Source of the DNA: Cannabis sativa
Lineage: Eukaryota; Streptophyta; Magnoliopsida; Rosales; Cannabaceae
Reading direction: 5' to 3'
DNA: 64,000 bases
NCBI RefSeq assembly: GCF_029168945.1
Contig: NC_083603.1
Location: 13,082,001 to 13,146,000, forward strand
Below, in pieces: positions 21,384 through 33,240 of the stretch. The notes beneath the pieces were generated by a model. It was not told the origin of the DNA. It did no database searches and saw only the letters and a program-made list of their open reading frames with translations. Made by a program: the position numbers and the translations under genes. How positions within the stretch are numbered: the first letter of the stretch is position 1; every line of letters begins with the position of its first letter.

Positions 21384-24300
21384 TTGGCATGTTTATGTAA
21401 TGAACTTTTATTATTTAAGCATTTATATTTTGAATTTATTATGTTTTTTTTGGTTAATGAAGTAATGGACATTTGTCATTCTATACATGATTCTACAAAT
21501 AATGGTGATGATATGTGTTTGGTGGATAGCGCAACCACTCATACAATACTTAGAAGTGATAAATATTTTTCAAATTTATCAAGAATGAAGGCAAATGTTA
21601 ATACAATATCAAGCACTGCAAATTTAATTGAAGGCTCCGGAAGAGCCATTATATTGATGCCTAGAGGAATAAAAATTATTATAGATGATGCCTTATTATC
21701 CACCAAATCAAAAAAGAATCTGTTGAGTTTCAAAGATATACGTCGTAATGGATATCATATTGAGACAATAGATGAAAATGATTTTGAGTATCTTTGCATT
21801 ACATCTATTGTTTCAAGAAAAAAGTGCATATTAGAAAAATTACCTGGTTTGTACTCAGGTTTGTACATTACACGTATAAGTACAATAGAAACTCATGTTA
21901 TTGTGAACAAGAAGTTCACAAACCAAAAAAATTTATTTGTTATTTGGCATGACCAGTTAGGCCATCCTGGTTCAATTATGATGCGTACAATAATAGAGAA
22001 CTCAAATGGTCATCCATTGAAGAACCAGAAGATTCTTTTATCCAGTGAGTTCTCATGTGCTGCTTGTTCTCAAGGAAAGTTAATCATTAATCCATCACCG
22101 GTAAAGGTTGGAATTGAATCCCCTGGATTTCTTGAACGAATTCAGGGCGACATATGTGGGCCTATTTGCCCACCATGTGGACCATTCATATATTTTATGG
22201 TATTGATAGATGCATCAACTAGATGGTCACATGTTTGCTTATTATCTACTCGTAATGTAGCATTTGTAAGATTGCTTGCTCAAATAATCCGATTACGAGC
22301 ACAATTCCCAGACTATGCAATCAAGACAATCCGCCTTGATAATGCTGGTGAATTTACATCACAGGCTTTTAATGATTATTGTATGTCAATAGGGATAAAT
22401 GTAGAACATCCTGTTGCTCATGTGCATACACAAAATGGTCTAGCGGAATCATTTATTAAGCGCCTCCAGTTAATCGCAAGACCCTTACTTATGAGAACAA
22501 AACTCCCAATTTTAGCTTGAGGACATGCTATTTTACATGTTGCGGCACTTGTACGCATTAGGCCAACATCATATTACTAATTCTCCCCACTACAATTGGC
22601 TTTTGGTCAGGAGCCAAATATTTCTCATTTAAGAATCTTTGGTTGTACAATATATGTTTTGATTGCTCCACCACAAAAAACAAAGATGGGTCCTCAAAGG
22701 AGGCTGGGAATATATGTTGGGTATGAATCTCCATCTATCATTAAATATCTCGAACCCACAACTGGAGATATATTTACAGCACGTTTTGCTGATTGTCATT
22801 TTGATGAGACAAGTTTCCCAGCTTTAGGGGGAGGAGAAAAGAAACAGCTGGAAAAAGAAATTATATGGAATGCACAATCATTATCTAAATTTGATCCTCG
22901 TACAAATCAATGTGAACTTGAAGTTCAAAGAATAATTCATTCGCAAAATATTGCAAATCAATTACCAGATGCGTTCACTGACCCAAAGAAAATTACAAAA
23001 TCACATATTCCGGCTGAAAATGCTCCAATTCGAATTGAAGTCCCAGAAGGACAATTAACTAATGATTCTAAAGCACGTTTGAAATGTGATAGACCAATCG
23101 GTTCCAAAGATAAAAGTCCTCGAAAAAGAAAGGGAGCAAATAATCAAGATGGCCCTAATGAAGAGGCTGAAAATTTCGAGGAAGATGTTGACATAAACAA
23201 ATCTCTTGAAGAGATTCAGGTACCTGAAAATATTAGAAATAATGAGATCTCAATAAATTATGTCAATACAGGAGAAGAATGGAACCGACTCGAAGTAATT
23301 GTCGACAATATTTTTGCTTATAATGTAGCGCTAGAAATTGTAAATGAAAACGAGGATCTTGAACCTAAATCTATCAAAGAATGTCAAAATAGAAAAGATT
23401 GACCAAAATGGAAAGAAGCAACTCAAGCAGAATTGAATTCACTTGCTAAACGCAAAGTATTTGGACCTATAGTCCAAACACCTGAAGGTGTGAAACCCGT
23501 TGGATACAAATGAGTATGTTTACGTAAAAGAAATGAGAAAAATGAAGTTGTGAGATACAAAGCAAGACTTGTAGCTCAAGGTTTTTCTCAAAGGCCAGGT
23601 ATTGATTATGAGGAGACATATTCTCCTATGGTGGATGCAATAACATATTCTCAAAGGCCAGTTAGCCTAGCTGTGAGTGAAAAACTCGATATGCGATTAA
23701 TGGATGTAGTCACAACTTATTTATATGGATCACTAGATAGTGATATTTACATGAAGATCCCTGAAGGATTTAAGATGCATGATGCATATAATTCAAGCAA
23801 TCGAGAAATGTGCTCAATTAAATTACAAAGATCATTGTATGGATTAAAACAATCAGGACGCATGTGGTACAATCGACTTAGTGATATTTATTAAAAGAAG
23901 GATATAAAAATAATCCTATTTGCCCATGTGTTTTTATAAAAAGTTCAAGTCCTGAGTTTGTTCTCATTGCTGTTTATGTTGATGATTTGAATATTATTGG
24001 AACTCCTGAAAAACTTTCAGAAGCTGTGGAATATCTAAAGAAAGAGTTCAAAATGAAAGATTTAGGAAAAACAAAATTTTGTCTTGGTCTATAAGATGAG
24101 CATTTAAAATGTAGAATTTTCATTCATCAGTCAACTTATACTGAAAAGATTTTGAGACGGTTTTATATGGATAAATCACACCCATTGAGTAGCCCAATGG
24201 TAGTTAGATCACTTGATGTAGAAAAAGATCATTTTCGACCTACAGAAGAACATGAATAGCTCCTTGGTCCAGAAGTACAATATCTTAGTGCAATAGGAGC

Positions 24301-25000
24301 ATTGATGTATCTTGCTAATTATACAAGACCTGATATAGCTTTCTCTGTCAATTTGTTAGCAAGATTTAGTTCTGCTCCAACATATAGACATTGGAAAGGG
24401 ATTAAACACATACTCCGCTATCTCCAGGGTACTATTGATAAAGGATTGTTCTATTCTAATAATTGTGGGTTACAACTTATTGGCTACGCAGATGCAAGAT
24501 ATTTGTCTGATCCACATAAAGCCAGATCTCAAACTGGCTATTTGTTCACTTGCGGAGACACTGCTATATCCTGGCGGTCAACAAAGCAAACTCTGGTGGC
24601 TACTTCCTCAAATCAGGCTTAGATACTTGCAATTCATGAGGCAAGTCAAGAATGTGTTTGGTTAAGATCAATGACACAACATATTCGAGAACATGTGGAT
24701 TAACATCTAATAAAGAAGTACCAACAATTCTCTATGAAGATAATGCTGCTTGCATCTCTCAACTTAAAGGAGGGTACATTAAAGGAGACAAAACTAAACA
24801 TATTTCACCAAAATTCTTCTTTACACACAATCTTCAAGAAAATGGTGATATCGATGTTCAACAAATTCGATCAAGTGATAATCTTGCAGACTTATTCACG
24901 AAGTCATTACCAACATCAACTTTTGAGAAGATGGTTCACAAGATTAGAATGCTTCGATTAAAGGATCTCCATGAATGCCAAAATGAGAGGGAGTAATTTC
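21384..25000 (+). pseudogene. Copia pol: protease, integrase, RT, RNase H
   Basis: Protease site DSATTHTIL is at about 21525. The integrase zinc finger (HDQLGHPG with CAACSQGK) and core (DICGP, RLDNAGEFTSQAF, NGLAESF) lie at 21945-22460. RT begins in 23550-23894 (ARLVAQGFSQRPGIDYEETYSP, MDVVTTYLYG) and its YVDD box is at 23974-23985 in a broken stretch. RNase H is at 24480-24960 (YADARYLSDPHKARSQTGY, TKHI, with SSDNLADLFTKSLP at the end). Stops or shifts occur near 22520, 23402, 23513, 23894, 24092, 24259, 24622 and 24702, so no functional polyprotein is possible. Confidence 0.9.
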
Positions 25001-25096
25001 ATACTGCACTCTTTTTTCCTTGACCAAGTTTTGTCCCACTGGGTTTTCTCGACGAGATTTTTAATGAGGCAGTTATTATGGACATCCAAGGAGGAG

Positions 25097-25312
25097 TGTT
25101 ATAAATATTATTAATTATGTGGATGTCCAAATCTTTTATTTATTACCATTAATGTAATCAACATTCCATTTTTCTTAGTTTCTTAATATTTGACTCTTGT
25201 ATGTATAAAATAAGACATCACCTATTGGAATAAAACACTCAGAAAATTCTCATCTCTTCTCTATTTTCTTTCTCTAAATTATAATATTACACAATACTAA
25301 TATTTCATAATA
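25097..25312 (+). repeat. 3' LTR of the copia element
   Basis: A 216-bp copy of 19611-19843 that lacks one of the two CCCTTTTTCTTAGTTT-like repeats found in the 5' LTR. It is followed by the target duplication ATAAA. Confidence 0.9.
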
Positions 25313-25317
25313 ATAAA

Positions 25318-25686
25318 CATAATATTGAACATTAAATTTATTGAGAAATGATCTTTACACTATATAATACAATATAAATATAAATAGTCCTAAAGACATT
25401 ACACAAAATTAATTAAATTACAAAAATATATTTAAGAAAATTCATTTCTAAGAGCTTTTGGCTCTGAATTCACACTAAGCTCCAGCTCTGAATTCACCCT
25501 TTTAGTACTTTTAAAAGCTTTAATGTCTCCAGTCAATCACCTTTAATACAAATACACCAACATGTATATTTACAACCAATCATTAATAATATTGATAAAA
25601 ATACGTAGTGTAGAATTTTTTTTTTAATAAAAGAAGTGTAATTTGTTGTAGTCTATTAGTTATAAAAGGTAAATCCCATTACTTTG
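25318..25686. other. AT-rich spacer, no gene
   Basis: AT-rich DNA between the copia and hAT elements. If the Helitron-like end at 19547 is real, this would be its interrupted body. A twice-repeated 'agctctgaattcac' word at about 25460-25495 is the only local structure seen. Confidence 0.4.
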
Positions 25687-25841
25687 ATCTGTCCCAGGGC
25701 CGGCTAGAGGGTGGGGCAGCTGGGGCCTCGGCCCCAAGCCCCACAATTTTGGAGGTCCCGAAAAAATTAAAATTAATATATATACATATAAAAACGTATA
25801 ATATATAAGTACTTAACTCAAAAAATTACATGAAAAACGTG

Positions 25842-25895
25842 TAGCACAAATGGTAAGTGGAGTTTTTATTAAATTTGAGGTTTAAGGTTCGATCC
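25842..25895 (+). repeat. tRNA-like SINE head (box A and box B) inside the hAT 5' region
   Basis: TAGCACAAATGG (25842-25853) is a perfect match to the pol III box A consensus and GGTTCGATCC (25886-25895) to box B, 32 bases apart. It is not a foldable tRNA. A tRNA-derived SINE fragment is the likely explanation. No clear tail or target duplication was found. Confidence 0.45.
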
Positions 25896-26676
25896 TTCCC
25901 TCACCACTTAAATATTTGTATTAGAAAATTCCAACCGTGCCAACTGCCCACCTATCTACATTAATGCACAAAAAGCCTATTTTAGTGCACACTAAGACCT
26001 AATTATGTGGTATATGAAAAGATTTATAATAATTGAATTGTGTATTTGTTTGATAAAACCAATTAATTAGTTGGCTCCTAGTAAAAAAAAATTAAATTGT
26101 TGACATATGAAAAGATTCAACCGTTGGTGCACCATTAATTTTTTTTTTTTCAGTTATATAAATAAGCCTATATATATGTTCTCTTTTATAATTTTAAACA
26201 CAATACACTAATATAAGTTATACTATATCTTTTATATTCTAAAATCTTCATTTGCTGTTGAATTTACTGTGGTATTCAGTTTGCAACTTTGCATATACAA
26301 GAAAAAAAACTATCATAGAGGTACACTTTCATTCAACTCTTCCTTTTACTTTATTTTTTTTATGTGATAAATTTTAATAGTGTTCACATATTACATATTT
26401 GTATATAATTTTATATATATGATATATCTTTCTTAACTTTGAATTTTTTTTAATAGGTTCTTTATCTTTCAAAAAGAGAGGATAACTTCAAAATTCAAAG
26501 AAAAGATCCCTATTTGAGTTTGGAACACTTACTTTTATTTACAATAATTCAAGGTTTTATCTTTCTTTCATTTACTTTTTTTTTTATTATTGGTAATTAT
26601 ATGCAATAGTTTAGTATTATTAATTTTTATTGAATTGGTTTAGTTTTGTTTTGTTGTGCCTAAAATTTGAACAAGT

Positions 26677-29570
26677 ATGTCTAGTAGAAAATATATGTCG
26701 GGTAATGAAAAACTGAAAAAGAAAATGAGAATAGAAAGTTTGATTAAATCTCAAAGAGGAGCTTTAGAAAAATTTGTTATCACTAAGAAAAAAGATGAAA
26801 GCAATTCAAGTAAAGAAACTAATGAACAAGAACAAATAAATTTTGATAATTTAGGAGATGATGAAATGTGTGATGATGTGATGGTTGAGGAAAAATGTCA
26901 AGAAAATATTGAAGAGGTCATGGAAGCTAGAAATTTCAATGAAGATTTAGATTATATTTATGATCCGGGAAGATGGGAAAATCTTGATAATAAACTAATA
27001 GACTTGTTAGTAGAAAATGGTCCAATTAGAGTAATAATTGATTTTAGTTTAATTAAAGATGAAAATGGTAAACACTTTTCAACTTCTTATTACACAAGAA
27101 TATTGTCAAATGGAGAAAAATATGATAGAAGGTGGTTAGTGTATTCAAAAGAGTTTAATAAAGTATATTGTTTTTGTTGTAAATTGTTTGGTAAAAAGTC
27201 TAATATGGTGAGTGTGAGTCAATTGAGTAACAAAGGAATAAAAGACTGGAGACATCTAGGTGATAAGTTAAAGAATCACAAAACAAGTAATGATCACATA
27301 CTTAACATGAGTGCTTGGATTGACTTAGAATTGAGACAATCAAAAAACAAAACAATTGATAAAGATGCTCAAGAAAGACTTAATAAAGAGAAAGAGCATT
27401 GGAGGAATATTTTAGTAAGAATAATTGCAATTGTCAAAAATTTAGCTAAAAATAATTCGGCCTTTCGATGATGTAATGAAAATATCTATCAATAAAATAA
27501 TGGAAATTTTTAAGCTTAATTGAAATGATTGCTGAATTTGATCTAATAATGCAAGAACATGTTCGACGTATTCAAAATAATGAAATTCATAATCATTATT
27601 TGGGACATAATATTCAAAATGAGTTGATACAATTGTTGGCAAGTGAAGTGAAAAATACAATTTTAAAAAAGATCAAAGAAGCTAAATATTTTTCAGTTTT
27701 ACTTGATTGTACTCCTGATGTAAGTCATCAAGAACAAATGTCTCTCATATTGAGGTGTGTTGATATTTCATCTAATTCAATAAGAGTAGAAGAATATTTT
27801 TTGGGATTTTTGAATGTGGAGGATACTTCGGGGAAAGGTCTTTTTGATGAACTTACAAAAGAAATTAAAAATTTAAAACTTGACATTAATGATATACGAG
27901 GGCAAGGGTATGATAATGGATCTAACATGAAAGGAAAGTACAAAGGTGTACAAAAAAGATTATTAGATATAAATCCTCGAGCATTATATACACCTTGTGG
28001 TTGTCATAATCTTAATTTAGTAATTTATGATGTTGCTAATTCTTGTGTTAAAGCTATATCATTTTTTGGTGTTTTACAACGCATATATTCATTATTCTCT
28101 TCTTCAACCAAACGATGGATAATATTGAAAAATAATATAATTAATTTGACTGTGAAATCATTGTCTCAAACTCGTTGGGAAAGTCATATTGAAAGTGTTA
28201 AGGAAATTATATCACAAACTCCAAACATAAGAGATGCTTTGTTTAAACTTGCAGAAATAAGTGAAAATCCAAAAATAAAAAGTGAAGCTACAAGTCTAGT
28301 AAATTATGAATTAGAGAATTTTGAATTTTTAATGGGCATGACCATTTAGTATGACATTTTATTTCCTATAAATTAAATAAGTAAACATTTACAAAGTAAA
28401 ATCATGGACATTGACAAGGCTATACAAGATTTAAATGGTCTCATTTCTTATTTTGAAGATTATAGGGAAAATGGATTTGTAACTGCTATGCACTCAACTA
28501 AGAAAATTGCAAGTGAGATGGGAATAGAGCTTAAATTTTCTGAAAAAACGATTAATTCGTAGGAAAAAGTAATTTGATGAAAATGTTAATGTTGATGTAA
28601 TTAAATTTGCTGAAGAATCATTTCGAATTGATTATTTTCTTTACTTGATTGACCAAATTATTTGTTCACTTAAAACTAGATTTGAATAATTTTAAGTGTA
28701 TAAAAATATTTTGGCTAATTAGCAATTTTTCTTCCCGAACTTTGACATACACTAAATCATGCCCCTTGAACTTTTTTGGCCATTAAAAATTCCCCCTGAA
28801 CTATTAAGATTGTTAAATTTAAGGAATTTTATCTAATTTTAGTAAAAAAATTCTAACATGAATGAAAGTTCAGGGGGCATGATTTAATACATATAAAAGT
28901 TTGAGGGGCATGATTTGGTAGATATCAAAGTCTTGGGAGCATGATTTAGTACCTGAAACAGTAAAATTGAATGAAATTAGACTAAGTCCTTAAATTTAAC
29001 AATCTCAATAGTTCAGGGGGGATTTTTAACGGCCAAAAAAGTTCAGGGGGCATGATTTGGTATATGTCAAAGTTCGGGGGGAAAAATTGGTAATTACCCA
29101 AATATTTTTGGTTTTTTGTTTAGCATAAAGAAACTGAAAGCATTGGATGAAGATGGTGTAAAAGACCACTCTTTAAATGTTGAGGATGTTTTAAAATTCA
29201 ATGGATTATCTGATATTGATGGTTTAGATTTGTTTTCAGAATTGAAAGTGTTGAAGAAAATTTTTCCAAATGAAAATAGTAACTCAATTGAAATACTTGA
29301 TTACATAAAAAAAGTTGATTCTTTTCCAAATGCATTTATTGCTTACAGAATATTACTAACCATTCGAGTAACAGTTGCTTCAGCATAGAGAAGTTTTTTA
29401 AAATTGAAATTGATAAAATCATATTTAAGATCCACTATGTTGCAAGAACGATTGAGTGGGTTAGCTATGTTGTCTATCGAAAATAAATTGCTAAATAAAC
29501 TTCATTACGATGACTTGATTAGCAAATTTGTATCTCAAAAAGTAAGAAAAATACATTTTTAAATGATTTA
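26677..29570 (+). pseudogene. hAT-family transposase, interrupted
   Basis: 26677-27471 encodes the N-terminal half: a Lys-rich start, then a TTF-type zinc-finger region (RRWLVYSKEFNKVYCFCCKLF, HKTSNDHI). 27525-28349, in another frame, encodes the DUF4371 region with [35 protein letters not shown] and SQTRWESH. 28350-28712 continues with stops. A MITE at 28713-29099 interrupts it. 29116-29570 encodes the C-terminal dimerisation part (GLDLFSELKVL, then VASA-stop-RSF, and a LSGLAMLSIEN end). The TAG at 29386-29388 falls in the conserved dimerisation motif where Glu is expected. The family cuts and pastes DNA in the nucleus; this copy cannot do so. Confidence 0.88.
28713..29099. mobile_element. 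Mutator-type fold-back MITE inside the hAT transposase gene
   Basis: This 387-bp hairpin element has long inverted ends. The left starts GGCTAATTAGCAATTTTTC and the right, reverse complemented, starts GGGTAATTACCAATTTTTC; both continue with CCCGAACTTTGACATA and a string of GTTCAGGGGGCATGATTT repeats. A perfect 9-bp duplication AAATATTTT (28704-28712 and 29100-29108) indicates the Mutator superfamily. It splits the transposase coding sequence and so post-dates the hAT insertion. Confidence 0.92.
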
Positions 29571-29904
29571 TTTATTGTTATCTCTTCTATTTTAATAATT
29601 GCATTTAAATTTATGTTCTTTTTAGGTTTTGCGGCTTGAAGATTGTTCGTTGCGTGAAATATGGAGAAAAAAGTCGCTTGTTAAATGGATGGATCTATAT
29701 ATTTGAATATTGTTCTTAAGTTTTTTTTAATTATTATTATAATTACATAGAATATATGACATTTGATTGTTTTTAATTAAGTTTAATGTTATAATTATAT
29801 AAATTTTTGAAAATTTGGTATGTTTAATAATTTCTTTTAAAAAGGCCTAATTTTAAAATTTTACACTAAGTCCCTCAAAAACTTGAGACAGCCCTAATCT
29901 GTCC

Positions 29905-30400
29905 CTAGTAGCTAGAATAGTAACCATGGACTAAATATATAACACAAACACACCTCTACTACTACAAACCAGATATTTGATCTTTCAAGGAAATATATCT
30001 CTATACATAATTTTTTTTTAAATAGTGTCTATTTTGCAATTAAAATCAACACTAATGATTCCTTGTTTTGAATGATTTTTTTTTCTTTTTTTTTTTATTT
30101 TGAGATGGATTTCTATGAGTTTTATTCCTAAACTTTTACAACATGTTCATGTCTGAGGTTATATACATGGCATATTAGGCATTGTGGTAGAGAAAATGTT
30201 CAATCATAATAGAAAACAACAAAATATAGATAAGCAATCAATCCTATAATGACTCAATTAGATACTAATTTGAACACACAAAAAGTGACTATATCTTACC
30301 ATATAGAGTAGCAGGAAAAAAAATAATAAAATTACCATATTGATTTAAGCTTTTTAGCGAAGAGGAAGACAAACCGAATATATCAAGAAACAACATGATG
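29905..30400. other. No gene seen
   Basis: AT-rich sequence with long T runs (30080-30100) and no open frame of note. Confidence 0.5.
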
Positions 30401-30401
30401 T

Positions 30402-30842
30402 TTTTTTTTTGAAAATGGCGTTTTATAAAATAAGGAGTTAGACCTCTCGGTCATTACAAAGGATAAAGACAGGAATGGAATGAACATCCACCCTTCCGTA
30501 AATAGAGTTAGCAAAAGCCCACCTGGCCACATTATGAGCCAAGTAGTTACAAGTTCTAGGAATAAAAGAAAAGTTACAACTTAACATCAAAGTAGAAAGC
30601 TTTTTACATTGTTGAGTATAGTTATCAAATTCCCAACAGGTATGAGTCCCCGTCAAGGTCTTGATTACCGTCGTTGAATCGCTCTCTACCAATACAAAGC
30701 GGTGTTGTTGAGAAACCGCTGTCTCCACGGCCAACAAGACAGCTGCAGCTTCCCCAACAAGGGGGTCCGAAAAACAAAGTGTTAAAGTAGCTACCCACAA
30801 AATGATCTCCCTATGATCCCTGGCAATGGCCACCGCACACAT
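30402..30842 (-). pseudogene. LINE 3' fragment: RNase H-like domain with poly(A) end
   Basis: An open frame (30842-30438, 134 codons) encodes the RNase H-like tail of a plant LINE: AAAVLLAVETAV, LVESDSTTVIKTL, then SFIPRTCNYLAHNVARWAF. The T11 run at 30402-30412 is the minus-strand poly(A) tail shortly after the stop. The fragment is 5'-truncated at about 30842, as is usual for LINEs. The frame is intact over this length, unlike the LINE at 660-12966, so it is probably younger. No clear target duplication was found. Confidence 0.8.
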
Positions 30843-32060
30843 GGAGATGTTGAGTGAGCCAATTTATAGTAAAAAATAATTAGATTCAGATAGAAATCAC
30901 TTTAACCATGTTAGAGAGACTCAATACAATCATAGCCCAAAAATATCATGCACAGGCTACAACAATTGACACTAAAACCTACGCAAACCAATTAATCAAT
31001 AAGATCTCGGTTAACTAATTAATCAATAAGGTCTTACTTAATTTGAGAGGCTAAAGCTGAACTCTCCCTATAATTATTGACTTATAGTTCAGTAGCTAAG
31101 CCATTATCCTCTTCATACAGCTAAGCCACATCAAAAAACACACAATTCAATGCAATCTAACTTTCAAAAAATAAAAATGAGTCAATCTATTGAAGTTCCT
31201 TTATGCGAAAAATATTGATCAAATATTTATTAGTGCAACAAAAATGAAAATATCGACTAAATCTTTCCATTTTTAATTGTTTAATCAGTTGTTATTCTAT
31301 AAATACAAAGAAAAAATCATAGCACAATGTATATGTTGTCCTCAGTTGTCCCTAACTAACAATGATGGTTCCAACTTAATAATTAATTCTCATTATATAT
31401 GGCAGACTAATTTGTCTTTGAAAGACATAATTAAATAAAGCTTAAAAATAAATATCAAACAATAGTTTAACTTTAAATCTCAAAGCTAATAAGAATTATC
31501 ATGAATAATATTCACACTTGTTTTCTTTGGTTGACACTAATTCTGTGCCATTAAATCAGCTATTCCACTTATTAGCCAAAGAGATTCTATTTCTAAAATA
31601 AATTAAGACAGTTAGAAATAAAAATTATCATATATATACACACCAAAAAATATCATAAAAACCTAAATAAACAGTCAAAAAGGCCAGAGCTCATATGAGT
31701 AGAAAATAAAAAAAGAATAAAAATAGAATCATTAATAAAAAAAATAATAAATTGTAGTAAATTAGTGAAAAAACCCCCAACGGGTTTCGCCTGAAGCAAT
31801 ATAACACATAGAAAAAAATAAAATCAACAAATCTCACTTCAAAAGATGAAGACTTTGACATGCTCATTAAGAAAAAAAAAGGCAAGAAATTGATATGCAT
31901 TTTCTCTACAAATAAATAGATGAAACAAAACTTGTTAGAATTTATCTAATTAGTAAAAAGAAAAATGAAAAGCTAATCATAAAAGAGTCCTCATACCAAA
32001 ACAAGTTGACGAAGAAAGTGAGACTAAAAGTAAATATATAACTTGGTGTATGTCTCAGCT
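30843..32060. other. No gene seen, AT-rich intergenic
   Basis: About 1.2 kb of AT-rich DNA without recognisable coding sequence or a clear repeat. Confidence 0.5.
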
Positions 32061-32064
32061 AGGT

Positions 32065-32385
32065 GTGTTTATTGAACCACATTTAATATTTTTAGGCCAA
32101 TCTAGATTCGATCCAATTATATATTGGATGTTAAATTTTACCATCCGATCCGATCCAATTAATTTTAGTCATCCAATCGATCCAATGTCTATTGGATGTT
32201 GGATTGAATCGGTTCTATCCATTAGATGTATTTCATATATATTTATTGGTTTAATTTGAGATTATTCATTATTTTAGACCTAGTATTTTTTAGATCGGAT
32301 CGGATCCATCCAATATTTTAGGTCTAGTATGTATTGGATCTGATTGGATCCATCCAATCTAAGAAAAAAAAGATTAAAATTTTAA
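32065..32385. mobile_element. Truncated hAT-type MITE with GGATCGGATC words
   Basis: This is homologous to the left half of the complete MITE at 54538-55149: same start (TAGGTGTGTTTATTGAACC against TAGGGGTGTTCATTGGATC) and the same blocks of ATCCGATCCGATCC and ATTGGATGTTGGATTG. The right half is missing. Non-coding. Confidence 0.75.
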
Positions 32386-33240
32386 TATTAATTTGGGATA
32401 TTGGCGACTAAACCACTTGAACTTTACGGTTTGTAACAGTTAACCACAAAAATCGAAATTTTGGCGTCATAACTATCTAAATCCTAGTTCTGTTTTGCTC
32501 TGTAACACTCCGTCCAAAAATCACAGTTAAGTGTCACGGTGGACTGTAAAATTTTAGTGGTCCACGTAATATTAGTTTCAAAACATAATTATAAATATTT
32601 AAAAAAATATTTTTTTTCTTTTTTACTTTTTTTAATTTTAAAAAATTAAAAAATTATTTTTTTTCTTCTTCTTTCTTCTTTCTTCTTTCTTCTTCTTTTT
32701 CTACAGAAATCCTCCCAGGCCCTCTTTCTCTTTCTCGTCTCACCACCGGAGCTGAAGCACCAGGCCGAAGGTGAAGGCTCTCTCTTTCTCTCTCCTGATC
32801 TTCTCATTTTTCTTTTCTTCTTCTTCTTTTCTCGTCTCTTCTCTCTGTCTCTCTCTTCGTGGTGGTCGCTGGAGGTTGGTCGAGAGATTGTGGAGAGGAG
32901 GAGGTCCGTTGGTGGCTCCGACGCTGCACATGGGGGTCGGGGGTGTCGCCGGCGTAATATTAGTTTTAAAAAATAATTATAAACATCATATATTTAGGTA
33001 TCCATAAAAGTTAATACCACATATAGTTTTACATAAAATATTGTATAAAATACAATTCAATATAATACTATATAATATAATAGGGTGTAATACAACGTAC
33101 GAAACGAACCCTATAAGATTATAAGAAAATAAAAATAAATTTGTTCTAATGAATATATTGTAGATGCACATGTAATTAAATTTGTACTTATTGTAATAGT
33201 TATTTAATGTATATATTTATTCTTTTCTTAGTTGATTATA
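32386..33240. other. No gene; CT-rich tract and unclassified sequence
   Basis: 32655-32865 is a strand-biased CT/TTC-rich tract ending in a G-rich patch with CGGCGTAA-like words. An open frame on each strand crosses it, but both translate to low-complexity Ser/Leu/Phe or Arg/Glu/Lys strings and are not credible genes. The 'aatattagtttcaaaacataattataaa' word at 32570 recurs in similar form at 32958, suggesting a duplicated or repeat-derived segment. Confidence 0.45.

Larger units (their letters stand above)
19611..25312 (+). mobile_element. Ty1-copia retrotransposon, full-length, decayed
   Basis: Short LTRs (19611-19843 and 25097-25312) both begin TGTTATAAA and end TTTCATAATA. The 5-bp target duplication ATAAA is perfect (19606-19610 and 25313-25317). 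A purine-rich CAAGGAGGAG precedes the right LTR. Inside are gag, zinc knuckle, protease, integrase, reverse transcriptase and RNase H in copia order. At least eight stops or frameshifts interrupt the reading frame. The LTRs differ by substitutions and indels, so this copy is older than the Ty3 element at 1747. The terminal TA in place of the usual CA is present in both LTRs. Confidence 0.92.
25695..29896 (+). mobile_element. hAT transposon, full-length (DUF4371 / ZMYM1-like transposase)
   Basis: The termini are CAGGGCCGGC at the left and GACAGCCCTA at the right (inverted, 7 of 10 matches). A perfect 8-bp duplication ATCTGTCC lies at 25687-25694 and 29897-29904. The 4.2-kb interior encodes a plus-strand transposase of the zinc-finger MYM-type-1-like hAT group with a C-terminal dimerisation region. 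The gene is broken by a frameshift, several stops and a 387-bp MITE, so the element is not autonomous. Confidence 0.92.

Noticed and set aside
28713..29099. Possible intron in the hAT transposase gene
   Set aside because: The segment has long inverted ends and a 9-bp flanking duplication and lacks GT/AG borders, so it is a MITE.
32740..33007. Short ORFs on both strands over the CT-rich tract
   Set aside because: Low-complexity composition and overlap on opposite strands; no conserved motif.
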